NCBI RefSeq assembly: GCF_002088945.1
Contig: NZ_NCSU01000008.1
Location: forward strand, 124,001 to 188,000
Reading direction: 5' to 3'
Length of the DNA: 64,000 nt
From: Henriciella pelagia
Lineage (GTDB): Bacteria > Pseudomonadota > Alphaproteobacteria > Caulobacterales > Hyphomonadaceae
Shown here: one piece after another, positions 26,234 to 34,813 of the stretch
Numbering within the stretch: position 1 is the first letter of the stretch
How the letters are laid out: each line of letters begins with the position of its first letter
Translations under genes and position numbers: made by a program
Notes under the pieces: model-generated
Seen by the model: only the letters and a program-made list of their open reading frames with translations
What the model was told of the DNA's origin: nothing
Databases searched by the model: none

Positions 26234-27652
26234 ATGGAACTCGACGCCCTAATCCTGTCCCGGCTGCAGTTCGCATTTGTGGTTGCATTCCATATCCTGT
26301 TCCCGGCTTTCACCATCGGCCTGGCCGCCTTTCTTGCCGTGTGCGAGGGGCTGTGGCTGTGGACGAAGCGCGATGTGTTCAAGCGCCTTTACCTGCACTG
26401 GATCAAGATTTTCGCGCTCGCCTTTGCGATGGGTGTCGTTTCGGGCGTGGTGATGTCCTACCAGTTCGGCACGAACTGGTCGGTCTTCTCGGACAAGGCT
26501 GGCAGCGTGATCGGGCCACTGCTTGGCTATGAGGTGCTGACGGCCTTTTTCCTCGAGGCGACATTTCTCGGCGTGATGCTGTTTGGCTGGAAGCGGGTGG
26601 GCAACAAGCTGCATTTCATCGCGACCTGTGCGGTTGCCATTGGCACGACGATTTCGGCTTTCTGGATCCTCTCGGCCAATAGCTGGATGCAGACGCCGGT
26701 CGGCTTCGCGACCGATCCCGAGACGGGCAATTTCTATGCGACAGACTGGTGGGCGGTAATCTTCAATCCGAGCTTCCCGTCCCGCTATGTGCACATGATG
26801 CTGGCGGCGTTCATCACGACGGCGGCCGTCATCATGGCGGCCGGCGCGTGGCAGGTGATCCGAGGCCATTCCAGCCAGCCAACACGCTGGCAGATCCGGA
26901 TGGCAGCGGGCACGCTGTGTTTGCTGATGCCGCTGCAGATCTGGGCAGGCCACTGGTCGGGCGAAGTCGCGCATGAGTACCAGCCGGCAAAGGTCGCTGC
27001 GATCGAAGGCTGGTGGGATACCCGCGACGTTCAGGGAACCGTCCTGTTCGCGATCCCGGACGAAGATAATGAACGCAACATTGCGGAGATCACCGTGCCG
27101 GGCACAAGTCCGTACCTGTTTGCGAATGCGCATGGGCCGCTTCAGGGGCTCAAGGACTTCGCCAGGGAGGACCGCCCGCCCGTCTTCATCGTGTTCTGGG
27201 CGTTCCGGATCATGGTCGGTGCCGGGCTTGTCATGCTGGCGCTCGGTATCTGGGGCGCAATCTTGTGGTGGCGGGACAGGATCGACAAGCCGGGCCTGTT
27301 CCACCTGCTGGCCGTACCCGGAGGCGCGCTGGGCTTCGTCGCTGTGCTGACGGGCTGGATTACGGCGGAAGTCGGGCGCCAGCCTTACACCGTCTATGGT
27401 TTCCTGCGCACCGAGGACAGTGTGGCGCCGGTCTCGGCAGAGCAGGTGGCGACGTCGCTGCTCATCTTCATGATCGTCTATGCGATCGTTTTCACGGCTG
27501 GCACGGTCTATATGGCACGGATTGCGACGCGAGGGTTTGGCGACGACCCCGCCGATCCGCCCGAACGCGAGAATCGTGCACCCGGCAGCGCGCTTGGGGC
27601 CGTGGATGACAAGGCCGAAATGCCGACACCCAATCGGCAGCGGGCTAAATAG
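26234..27652 (+). CDS. cydA: Cytochrome bd-type quinol oxidase subunit I (CioA/CydA)
   Basis: A 472-residue subunit that binds haems and oxidises quinol. The N-terminal haem ligand is His20 (RLQFAFVVAFHILFP), the acidic E99-like region is in LGYEVLTAFFLEATFLG, and the Q-loop shows the short form of the cyanide-insensitive (CioA) type with PGTSPYLF. The C-terminal signature EVGRQPYTVYGFLRT is intact. Together with CydB it couples quinol oxidation to oxygen reduction at high affinity or under sulphide/cyanide stress. The start is ATG 26234 after GGGGAGA. cydB follows after 12 bases. Confidence 0.95.
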   Translation: MELDALILSRLQFAFVVAFHILFPAFTIGLAAFLAVCEGLWLWTKRDVFKRLYLHWIKIFALAFAMGVVSGVVMSYQFGTNWSVFSDKAGSVIGPLLGYEVLTAFFLEATFLGVMLFGWKRVGNKLHFIATCAVAIGTTISAFWILSANSWMQTPVGFATDPETGNFYATDWWAVIFNPSFPSRYVHMMLAAFITTAAVIMAAGAWQVIRGHSSQPTRWQIRMAAGTLCLLMPLQIWAGHWSGEVAHEYQPAKVAAIEGWWDTRDVQGTVLFAIPDEDNERNIAEITVPGTSPYLFANAHGPLQGLKDFAREDRPPVFIVFWAFRIMVGAGLVMLALGIWGAILWWRDRIDKPGLFHLLAVPGGALGFVAVLTGWITAEVGRQPYTVYGFLRTEDSVAPVSAEQVATSLLIFMIVYAIVFTAGTVYMARIATRGFGDDPADPPERENRAPGSALGAVDDKAEMPTPNRQRAK

Positions 27653-27664
27653 GGAGGCTACGCC

Positions 27665-28705
27665 ATGGATCTCGATCTTCCGCTTATCTGGGCTATCCTG
27701 ATCGCGGTGGCTGTCATGCTCTACGTCCTGCTTGACGGCATGGACCTTGGCATCGGCATCCTCACTGGCCTCGCAAAGGATGATGAGGAGCGAAACCTGA
27801 TGACGGCCACGATCGAGCCGGTCTGGGATGGCAATGAGACCTGGCTGATCCTTGGTGGCGGTGGTCTGTTTGCCGCCTTCCCGCTGGCCTATGCGATCCT
27901 GATGCCGGCCTTCTACCTGCCGGTCCTGCTGATGCTGGCGGCGCTGATCTTCCGCGGGGTGGCATTCGAATTTCGGCACAAGGCGGTCCGCAAGCCGACC
28001 AAGCTGTTCTGGAATGGTGCCTTTTTCGGCGGTTCCCTGGCTGCGGCGCTCGCGCAAGGGCTGATCCTGGGCGGGTTCATACAGGGGGTGACGGTCGAGG
28101 GCCGGGCCTTTGCCGGCGGCGCGTTTGACTGGCTCACGCCGTTCTCGCTGCTGGTCGCCGTGTCCGTGGCGATCGGTTACGTGCTGCTTGGTGCCTGCTG
28201 GCTTATCCTGAAAACAGAAGGAGACGTGCAGGACCGCGCGCGTAAACGGGCCTTCATGGCACTGGTGGGCGTCGGCGTGTGTTTTGCGGCGGTCAGCCTC
28301 GCCACCCTCTCGATTGATCCGCGCGTGACGGAACGCTGGGGCTTCTCGATGACTCATATGGATTTTGGCAAGCTTTTGCCCTTGTCGCCCATTCCACTCT
28401 TCGGGATCGTGATGGTGGTGCTCGCCGCCCGCGATCTTACGCTGAATGTACATGCCCCGGACTGGCGGCCCTATCTCTTTTCTGTGGGCGTCTTCCTCTC
28501 CGGTTATATCGGACTCGCCGTCAGCCTGTTCCCGAATCTCGTGCCATTCGAAGTCGATATCTGGGAGGCGGCGGCGCGTGACAATGCGCTCGGCCTGATG
28601 CTGGTCGGTGCGGCAATCATGCTGCCGGTGATCCTGATCTATACCGGTTATGTGTACTCGCTCTTCTGGGGAAAGGTGGACCCTGACGAGGCCTATCATG
28701 ACTAA
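27665..28705 (+). CDS. cydB: Cytochrome bd-type oxidase subunit II (CydB)
   Basis: A 346-residue protein with about eight or nine membrane segments. The first helix ends with YVLLDGMDLGIGIL, and the second segment contains EPVWDGNETWLILGGGGLFAAFP, both conserved in CydB. It forms a heterodimer with CydA and stabilises haem binding. Its stop overlaps the next small gene by 8 bases. The Shine-Dalgarno is GGGAGG, seven bases upstream of ATG 27665. Confidence 0.95.
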   Translation: MDLDLPLIWAILIAVAVMLYVLLDGMDLGIGILTGLAKDDEERNLMTATIEPVWDGNETWLILGGGGLFAAFPLAYAILMPAFYLPVLLMLAALIFRGVAFEFRHKAVRKPTKLFWNGAFFGGSLAAALAQGLILGGFIQGVTVEGRAFAGGAFDWLTPFSLLVAVSVAIGYVLLGACWLILKTEGDVQDRARKRAFMALVGVGVCFAAVSLATLSIDPRVTERWGFSMTHMDFGKLLPLSPIPLFGIVMVVLAARDLTLNVHAPDWRPYLFSVGVFLSGYIGLAVSLFPNLVPFEVDIWEAAARDNALGLMLVGAAIMLPVILIYTGYVYSLFWGKVDPDEAYHD

Positions 28706-28862
28706 GGGCCTGTTCGAGCCGGAAGGGCCGGATGAAACGGGCGAGGCGTCGTCCCCGGTCGGCGCGAAGCTGCTTTGGTTTGCTGGCATTGCGCTGGTCA
28801 GCGTGCTGGTCGTCGCTCTTGCCGCTTATACCTTGAGAGGGCTGCTATTCCTCGAGGCGTGA
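28698..28862 (+). CDS. Small DUF2474/CydX-like subunit of the bd oxidase
   Basis: A 54-residue protein with one C-terminal membrane helix (KLLWFAGIALVSVLVVALAAYTL) after a polar, acidic N-terminus. It resembles the DUF2474 proteins found downstream of cyanide-insensitive bd oxidases, and likely takes the CydX role of stabilising the complex. The start overlaps the cydB stop by 8 bases, so its translation should depend on cydB. It is longer than CydX (~37 residues) because of the N-terminal extension. Confidence 0.8.
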   Translation: MTKGLFEPEGPDETGEASSPVGAKLLWFAGIALVSVLVVALAAYTLRGLLFLEA

Positions 28863-28950
28863 GCGCGGGGCGATTGCTTGACTTTGGCCGCGAGCAGGGC
28901 AATTCCGGATGAGGATCAAATCCTGCGATCTGTAATAAGAGGAACAGAAC

Positions 28951-29286
28951 ATGGCCGGAAGATTCGAGCTCTACAAAGACAAGGCGGGCGAATTCCGCTT
29001 TCGTCTGAAGGCCGGGAATGGCGAGATCATCCTGACGAGTGAGGGCTACAAGCAACGTGCCAGCGCAGTGAAGGGCATCGAGTCGGTCAAGAAGAATTCG
29101 GCGAGCGAAGCGCGCTTCGAGAAGAAGGCGAGCGGTGCCGACAAATTCATGTTCAATCTAAAGGCCTCCAATGGCCAGGTCGTCGGCAGCTCGCAGAGCT
29201 ACAAGACAGAATCCGGGCGCGACAATGGCGTGCAGTCGGTCATGAAGAACGCCGCCGACGCCAAGGTCGAGGACCAGACGGCCTGA
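28951..29286 (+). CDS. DUF1508 (YegP-like) protein with two repeats
   Basis: A 111-residue protein made of two tandem DUF1508 motifs (MAGRFELYKDKAGEFRFRLKAGNGEIILTSEGYK, and the second KKASGADKFMFNLKASNGQVVGSSQSYK). YegP proteins are small and mostly beta-stranded with unknown function, often stress-related. AAGAGGAAC precedes ATG 28951. An isolated unit: 88 bases after the cyd operon and followed by a 160-base gap. Confidence 0.88.
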   Translation: MAGRFELYKDKAGEFRFRLKAGNGEIILTSEGYKQRASAVKGIESVKKNSASEARFEKKASGADKFMFNLKASNGQVVGSSQSYKTESGRDNGVQSVMKNAADAKVEDQTA

Positions 29287-29432
29287 CCACATCCCGGTGG
29301 GCGGCGAGACGCTCGTCGTTTATCGAGATTGACACTTCTGACGCGAAGAGCGCATAGTCTACTCGCGTCAGAAGAGACAACTCCAGCGTGATCTGGAGAG
29401 TTCTGGGCGAACCAGACGTGCTGTCTCGACGT

Positions 29433-29441
29433 GGGGGGGGG
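29433..29441 (+). repeat. G9 homopolymer directly before a start codon
   Basis: Nine consecutive G (29433-29441) lie three bases upstream of ATG 29445 and overlap the Shine-Dalgarno. Such tracts are prone to slipped-strand change. If translation began at an upstream start in the same frame the tract would also sit inside the coding region. Confidence 0.6.
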
Positions 29442-29444
29442 ACA

Positions 29445-29969
29445 ATGCGTGGCGCTGCAACACAGATACTTCTCATAGTACAAATCGCCCTGATCGGCCT
29501 GCTGGTCGTGCGCGTCTATGATCTCGGCATGCGTGTGGATTCGCTGTCGCAGGAACGTTCTGCACGTGCCGAGTCTTATGCGGCCCTCCCAAAATTCGCC
29601 ACGTCTGCTGAGCTTCCAGCCGAAACTGCGCTGGTCGAGTTTGACATGGCGTCTCAGGTCACCCTTCGGCAGATTGTCCGCGAAGAGCTGGAGACCTTCT
29701 CCGAAACGCTTCCTGACCCGGCTGGGAACACGCGCGCTGCGTCTTCTGACGCCGCCCAAACCGTCCCGCCTGACGAACCGGCGGACCCGGCATTCAAGCG
29801 TCGGGTCGATGAGCAGCTCTATTCGCTCATTGCGCAGGGACAGGCGAGTCAGGCCGAACTGATTGCCCTTGAAAACAATATTGCCAGACTTCCGCCGGCA
29901 CATCGGCGGCAGGTCCTCGGAGAGCTCAACAAGGCGGTAAATGATGGCCGTCTTGATGCCAGGTTTTAA
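29445..29969 (+). CDS. Hypothetical single-pass membrane protein
   Basis: A 174-residue protein with one N-terminal membrane helix (residues ~6-26, ATQILLIVQIALIGLLVVRVY) and a likely coiled-coil C-terminus. The central section is acidic and Pro/Ala-rich (DPAGNTRAASSDAAQTVPPDEPADPAFKRR). No family recognised. The Shine-Dalgarno is an unusual G9 homopolymer (29433-29441) ending three bases before the ATG. A longer open frame from 29388 (GTG) would pass through the G9 tract. It is followed by a secreted-protein gene after 39 bases. Confidence 0.62.
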   Translation: MRGAATQILLIVQIALIGLLVVRVYDLGMRVDSLSQERSARAESYAALPKFATSAELPAETALVEFDMASQVTLRQIVREELETFSETLPDPAGNTRAASSDAAQTVPPDEPADPAFKRRVDEQLYSLIAQGQASQAELIALENNIARLPPAHRRQVLGELNKAVNDGRLDARF

Positions 29970-30008
29970 CAGGACGGATTCAACCGTCCACAAACAGGGA
30001 GGAAACTC

Positions 30009-30440
30009 ATGAAGCTCAGAATGGTGATACCGGCGCTACTCGGCGCAATGGCGCTGGCGCCAGCGGCGAGCGCGGGACAGACCCAGCCCGCACCGGTGCA
30101 GGTCGATCTCGACAATTTCTTCGCTCAAGGCGATTTAATTAGCGCACGCGACGACAAGGATGGTGACGTGTTCATCGGCTGTGGAACGCGCTCATTTGCG
30201 GGCGGATTCGAGTTTGGTTTCTGTCAGGCAGAAGACGCTGATGGCGACCGCATCCTCTGCAACATAGATGACCCTGTCCTGATAGATGCGGCGCAATCAA
30301 CATCAGATACCAGCTTCGTCACGTTCAGCTGGGCGGATGATGGTTTCGGCAACATGATCTGCAATCGGGTCGGTACGTCCACCCAGTCCTTCTATCTGGA
30401 CAAACACACGATGGGGAACACGCAGGGCAAAGGCAACTAG
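30009..30440 (+). CDS. Hypothetical exported protein
   Basis: A 143-residue protein with a signal peptide (KLRMVIPALLGAMALAPAASAG, predicted cut after ASA). The mature part has an acidic stretch (RDDKDGDVFIGC, then QAEDADGDRILCNIDD) and four Cys (Cys56/72/83/118 region), compatible with two disulphides. No known family. GGGAGG sits a few bases before ATG 30009. It follows the upstream membrane protein closely and ends at a strong terminator, so both may form one transcript. Confidence 0.6.
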   Translation: MKLRMVIPALLGAMALAPAASAGQTQPAPVQVDLDNFFAQGDLISARDDKDGDVFIGCGTRSFAGGFEFGFCQAEDADGDRILCNIDDPVLIDAAQSTSDTSFVTFSWADDGFGNMICNRVGTSTQSFYLDKHTMGNTQGKGN

Positions 30441-30475
30441 AGCCGAGGCTTGCGTTCACATTCATCAGAAAAGAA

Positions 30476-30504
30476 ACGGCCCGCGCTCTGGCGGGCCGTT
30501 TTTT
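30476..30504 (+). terminator. Intrinsic terminator of the exported-protein gene
   Basis: Stem ACGGCCCGC / GCGGGCCGT (30476-30484, 30491-30499) with a six-base loop and T6. It ends the plus-strand unit; the stem also abuts the convergent desaturase stop at 30528. Confidence 0.9.
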
Positions 30505-30527
30505 GTTTGGTGGGAAAAGTCGCAGCC

Positions 30528-31424
30528 TCAGGCGAATTGCGGCGCAATCTTCAGATTCTTCACCCAGCCGATCTTCTCATAGAATAGCAGCATGGTGCCA
30601 TTATAGTCGACGATCCGGTTCCAGACGCCCTTGCGCGGACGGTGCAGCGCTGATTGAGGCTCATCATGGTGATGGTCGTGGAAGGCTTCGCCGCCCGTCA
30701 ACAGTGCCATCAGGTGATCGGCCCAGGCAGGGGTCTTGAGGTGGCCCAGCACATTGATGCCATAGGTCGTCGCGTGGAACTGGATGGCGCGGCCGATGAC
30801 GACGCTGGCATGAATGATCGCAGTCAGGACAAGCGATCCGCCAGCGGCCCAGACGATCAGGTAGATCGCGGCCGGGATGAACAGGTGCACGACCAGTGAG
30901 ATTGAATTGTAGAAGCCGTCCATCCAGACGATGATCGGGTGGTTCTTCAGCCAGAGCGGCATTGGGCGCATCATGTCCTTCTTGTCGCGGAACAGGATCC
31001 AGCCGACCCAGGCCCAGCGCTTTGACTCGAAGGGGTTATGCGGATCGCCCGGACCGTCGGCAAAGCGGTGATGCTGGGAGTGGTAGTTGACCCAGTCCTT
31101 TACCTCGCCCTGCATGGCGATGACGAGGTTGAGCATGGTGATAACCTGCGCGGGCCAGCGCATCTCGCCCGCGCGGTGCTGCATCAGGCGGTGAAGCGGG
31201 CCGATGCCGGCATTGCAGACGAACACGGTGAATGCGATCACGCCGAGCGACAGCGGCAGGTACCAGAGCTTCAGCTCGACATGGGTCAGCGCAAAGCCGA
31301 GCGCGAGCATGGTAATGAGCATGGCGAGGCCCAGGGCCGGGTAGATGAACGCAGAAAAGCAGCTCGCAAAATTAAACGTCTTCCAGTTTTTCGGGATCGC
31401 GAGTGATCGCGGTATTTTCGGCAT
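30528..31424 (-). CDS. Fatty acid desaturase (acyl-CoA delta-9 type)
   Basis: A 298-residue membrane di-iron desaturase. Three histidine clusters are visible: HRLMQHR near residue 79, HSQHHRF near 115 and EAFHDHHHDEPQSALH near 245, with hydrophobic segments around them. Such enzymes insert cis double bonds into acyl-CoA or acyl-lipids, adjusting membrane fluidity. The first box is slightly atypical (Gln before the second His). ATG 31424 is used; the upstream gap of ~170 bases is shared with the divergent cupin gene. Confidence 0.88.
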   Translation of the reverse strand: MPKIPRSLAIPKNWKTFNFASCFSAFIYPALGLAMLITMLALGFALTHVELKLWYLPLSLGVIAFTVFVCNAGIGPLHRLMQHRAGEMRWPAQVITMLNLVIAMQGEVKDWVNYHSQHHRFADGPGDPHNPFESKRWAWVGWILFRDKKDMMRPMPLWLKNHPIIVWMDGFYNSISLVVHLFIPAAIYLIVWAAGGSLVLTAIIHASVVIGRAIQFHATTYGINVLGHLKTPAWADHLMALLTGGEAFHDHHHDEPQSALHRPRKGVWNRIVDYNGTMLLFYEKIGWVKNLKIAPQFA

Positions 31425-31597
31425 TCGGCCCTCCAGAGAATAGTGCGCCAGGCTGAGTGTCGCCTGTATCGCCTAGCAGAATCTTAAGAATGATTATCAG
31501 TTTCCGAAAGAGGCAAAGTGATGACAACACTGCATTGGAGCGCAATTGTGTCGCAGAAGTCGCGCCCGACCAGGACAAGCTTGAGGAGGAGACAGGC

Positions 31598-32137
31598 ATG
31601 AGTGAGAGACTGAAGCTTCGCCGCGTGGTGACAGGAGAGGATGAGCGCGGGCGGTCGCGCATCCTGATAGACGGCCCGCAGGCGGCTGAATTCCGGAGCG
31701 GTGAACTTGGCGGGCTGTACGAAATCTGGACCGATACGCTGACGGGGCCTATCGACGCCGCCGATACCGTGGACTGGGGCCAGGGCAAGCCCGTGCTTTC
31801 GCCGCCCAGGGGCGGGGTGAAAATCAGGTGGTTTGCCATCGAGCCTGCGCCCGAAGGCATTTCGGACGAGGAGATGCGCGCCTTCACCCGGGCCCGCTTT
31901 GTCGAAATGGGGGCCGCAGATCACCAGCCCGACACCAGCCGCCATCCGGCGATGCACAAGACGGACACGATCGACGCCATCATCCTGATCAGCGGACGGG
32001 TGAAACTGCTTCTCGACGAGGATGAGACCATCATCGAGCCGGGCCAGGTTGTCGTGCAGCGTGCGACCAATCACGCCTGGGTCGTTGAAGGTAACCAGCC
32101 CGCACTTTTCGTCGCTGTGCTTGTTGACAGGTCTTGA
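31598..32137 (+). CDS. Cupin-domain protein
   Basis: A 179-residue protein of the cupin fold. The C-terminal half carries the cupin motif 2-like segment (VKLLLDEDETIIEPGQVVVQRATNHAW) and a partner motif (HKTDTIDAIILISG). The N-terminal ~100 residues with PPRGGVKIRWFAIEP are also part of this family of unknown function. Metal ligands are likely His in MHKTD and NHAW. The start follows GAGGAGGAG at ATG 31598; the longer frame is not supported. Substrate unknown. Confidence 0.82.
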   Translation: MSERLKLRRVVTGEDERGRSRILIDGPQAAEFRSGELGGLYEIWTDTLTGPIDAADTVDWGQGKPVLSPPRGGVKIRWFAIEPAPEGISDEEMRAFTRARFVEMGAADHQPDTSRHPAMHKTDTIDAIILISGRVKLLLDEDETIIEPGQVVVQRATNHAWVVEGNQPALFVAVLVDRS

Positions 32138-32207
32138 CTTAATTCCCGTTTTGTTCTGTTTGTGTTCGCTTATTGGGCGAGTTTATTGGTAAACAGGGCG
32201 AAATTTC

Positions 32208-33371
32208 ATGGAAGCTATTCAGGAACGTACCGGTGAGTTGTGGTCGCTCCTCGTTGCGCACGGCTTTGCAGACCTCTTCGCAGATAGCGACACGGCGCGC
32301 GTGGAATGTCCCGCCTGCAACGCCCCGCGCGCGCTGAAGCTCAGCCTTGCGACCGGGCAGGCGCGATGTTCCAGTTGTGGGATTGCGGCGCCGATCCGCA
32401 CCTATCTGAGTGAGCTGGAAGACGCCGAAATCATGCAGGAAGCTGACGTATTCAGCGAAGCGGAGATCATTCCACTGCATGCTGACCGGTCGCCCGTGCC
32501 GGCGCTGCAGCCTCAATCCCGGCCAGCGCCAGTCGAGACTGAGCCTGTCTGGCGCGCCGAACTTCTGGAAGACGAACCTGTCGCAGCGGATGAGAAAGCG
32601 CAGGCGCCGGTGCGGAGCCGGGCCGCAGGGCGCGGCGTGTTCGAGACCCTGATCATCTGCCTTCTGTCGCTGGTTTTCCTTATCGCAGGGCTCGCGGCAG
32701 CCGGCCTCTCGGCCTTTGCCAATTTCCAGGCGTTCAGCGCCAGTGTTGCGGATCCTGTCCAGGGCAGGGTCTGGGGCTGGGCGGGGGTCATCGCGACCGT
32801 CTGCTCATTTGGCGGGTTCACCTTCTTCTGGTGGCATGTGTCTGGCGGGCGACACAAGGAAGGTGCACGGGCGCTTGTCTTTGCCCTTGCGGGCGCGGCG
32901 ACGAGTGTGCTCGGCACGGCGCTGTTCATGCAGTCGAATGCTGATGCAAGATTGCAGGCAGAGGCCAGCGCCGCCGCAGCCCGTCCGCTGATCGAAGCGC
33001 AGATTGCCGACTATGCCAGACAACTCGACGGCATCCCGCCTGAAACCCGCTCGGTGGAAGGGCTGGAAGCCTATCTTCGCGGAGTGGAAGCGGCCGGACG
33101 CACACACCAGAAACCCTATCGCGATGCGCAGAATGAGCTTGGTCTCGCCAAGAGACGGGCCGAGCTTGAGGCCAAGATCGAGACGGCGCGGATGAGCCTG
33201 CTGGGAGAGGGCGGCCCTGCAGTGCTCAATGCAGAGGGCCCGACAAAGGGGCTGCCGACCTGGTTTTTCGCTATCATGCTGGAAGTGTTTTCCTCCCAGG
33301 GGACGAGTATTGCGCTGGTCGCTTTGCTTGTCCTGGCTTCCGGCAGGGGCAGGGCGGCGCGCTTAGCCTGA
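32208..33371 (+). CDS. Zinc-ribbon plus multi-helix membrane protein
   Basis: A 387-residue protein. An N-terminal zinc ribbon has Cys34-x2-Cys37 and Cys54-x2-Cys57 with a primase-like spacing. A low-complexity linker follows to residue ~140, then three membrane segments (about 145-170, 185-205 and 222-240). A helical segment of about 100 residues (DARLQAEASAAAARPLIEAQIADYARQL...) and a final helix near 350-375 complete it. Similar ribbon-membrane proteins are orphans. It starts 70 bases after the cupin gene with AGGG; no neighbour hints at function. Confidence 0.7.
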   Translation: MEAIQERTGELWSLLVAHGFADLFADSDTARVECPACNAPRALKLSLATGQARCSSCGIAAPIRTYLSELEDAEIMQEADVFSEAEIIPLHADRSPVPALQPQSRPAPVETEPVWRAELLEDEPVAADEKAQAPVRSRAAGRGVFETLIICLLSLVFLIAGLAAAGLSAFANFQAFSASVADPVQGRVWGWAGVIATVCSFGGFTFFWWHVSGGRHKEGARALVFALAGAATSVLGTALFMQSNADARLQAEASAAAARPLIEAQIADYARQLDGIPPETRSVEGLEAYLRGVEAAGRTHQKPYRDAQNELGLAKRRAELEAKIETARMSLLGEGGPAVLNAEGPTKGLPTWFFAIMLEVFSSQGTSIALVALLVLASGRGRAARLA

Positions 33372-33403
33372 ACGGCGCGAGCCAGCCCTGCCCATGCGGG
33401 AGG

Positions 33404-34813
33404 CTATACGCTGACGACGCGGCCCGGATTCATGATGCCGAGCGGGTCGAGCGCGGCCTTGATCGCACGCATCGTCTCCGTCGCGGCAGGCGGACGGATG
33501 CGGGCGAGTTCGTCGCGCTTCAGGCGCCCGACGCCATGTTCCGCGCTGATCGAACCGCCAAACGCCATGGCCTGTTCGTGAACGATACGGGTGATCTCGT
33601 CAGCATGGTTCGACAGGATGGGGTCGCTCGCACCCTTCGGCTCGCAAGCCGAGTAGTGAAGGTTGCCATCGCCGACATGGCCGAAAGCGACAATGTCGGC
33701 CTCGCTGACCACTGCGTGGATCTTCTTTTCGGTGGCATCCAGGAATTCCGGGATCGCAGAGACGGGCACCGACACATCATGATTGATTGCCGTGCCATAA
33801 GCGCGCTTGGATAGCGGGATCGTTTCCCGGATATGCCAGAAGCTTGCGGCCTGCTGCCCGCTTTCAGCGATGATGGCATTGTCGGCGAGGCCGCGTTCGA
33901 GGGCGTCGCTGAGCGCGCTCATGAGCGTGTCGCGGGCCTGATCCTCGCGGGCCATGGAGACTTCGACCAGCACACGCCAGGGCAGGGCGGATGGTGCAGG
34001 GTCGCGCGTGTCCGGCACATCCTTCTGAACCATCTCGATTGCATTGGCGGGAATGATTTCGAAACTGGTCACCGTGTCGCCGGCATGGTCGCGGGTGAGA
34101 GCGAGAAGGTCGACGACATCCTGCGGCGTCTTGCAGATCACCCAGGCCGTGGCCTTTGCGACCTTGGGGAAGAGTTTCAGCGTTGCGGCGGTGATCAGGC
34201 CGAGCGTGCCCTCGGCGCCAGCAAAAAGGTGCTTGAGGTCATAGCCTGTATTGTTCTTGCGAAGGCCCGACAGGCCGTCCCAGACCTCGCCCGAAGGCAG
34301 GACGACTTCCAGTCCGAGAATGAGATCGCGCATCATGCCATATCGCAGAACGGCGACGCCGCCCGCATTGGTCGAGATGAGGCCGCCAATGGTCGCCTGG
34401 CCTTCTGACCCGAGCGAGAGGGGGAACAGCCGGTTGGCTTCATCGGCGGCATTCTGGGCATTCACGAGCGGTGCGCCGGCTTCGATGGTGAGGGAGTTGT
34501 TGAGCGTGTCGACAGCCCGCACGCGCGTCATCCGTCGCATGGACACGGTGATCTCGCCATGCGGCGTGCCGCCATCGACGAGACCGGTATTGCCGCCCTG
34601 CGGCACCATGGCGATGCGATGCTGTGCACAGAGCCGGACAAGGCTGGCTGCTTCGTCGGTCGATCCCGGCATGGCGAGGAAGGGGGTTTCGCCCGGCCAA
34701 GTGCCGCGCCAGGGGGAGGCGGCCTGCTTCAGGGCGTCGGCCTCCATGCTCCAGCCCTTCGGGCCTAGCAGGGCCTTTGCGCCATCGAGAAATGCGGGAG
34801 TAAGCTCGGTCAT
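33404..34813 (-). CDS. FAD-binding oxidoreductase (GlcD / D-lactate-D-2-hydroxyglutarate dehydrogenase type)
   Basis: A 469-residue flavoenzyme. The FAD-binding PCMH domain contains PQGGNTGLVDGG and SLGSEGQATIGGLISTNAGG. The C-terminal cap has the substrate/metal segment FGHVGDGNLHYS and the SISAEHGVG motif. Members oxidise D-2-hydroxy acids (lactate, 2-hydroxyglutarate) with electron transfer to ETF or quinone; the exact substrate cannot be read. The start is coupled to the PaiB gene by ATGA, and the unit follows Sua5 and the b561-YceI genes on the same strand. Confidence 0.9.
   Translation of the reverse strand: MTELTPAFLDGAKALLGPKGWSMEADALKQAASPWRGTWPGETPFLAMPGSTDEAASLVRLCAQHRIAMVPQGGNTGLVDGGTPHGEITVSMRRMTRVRAVDTLNNSLTIEAGAPLVNAQNAADEANRLFPLSLGSEGQATIGGLISTNAGGVAVLRYGMMRDLILGLEVVLPSGEVWDGLSGLRKNNTGYDLKHLFAGAEGTLGLITAATLKLFPKVAKATAWVICKTPQDVVDLLALTRDHAGDTVTSFEIIPANAIEMVQKDVPDTRDPAPSALPWRVLVEVSMAREDQARDTLMSALSDALERGLADNAIIAESGQQAASFWHIRETIPLSKRAYGTAINHDVSVPVSAIPEFLDATEKKIHAVVSEADIVAFGHVGDGNLHYSACEPKGASDPILSNHADEITRIVHEQAMAFGGSISAEHGVGRLKRDELARIRPPAATETMRAIKAALDPLGIMNPGRVVSV

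Noticed and set aside
26249-28789. Long open frame (846 codons) antisense to cydA-cydB
   Set aside because: Its sequence is low-complexity His/Arg/Gln-rich, as expected from the reverse complement of membrane-protein codons; no initiation signal.
31480-31510. Fur-like AATGATTATCA before the cupin gene
   Set aside because: Only one imperfect half of a Fur box; no iron-related gene nearby.
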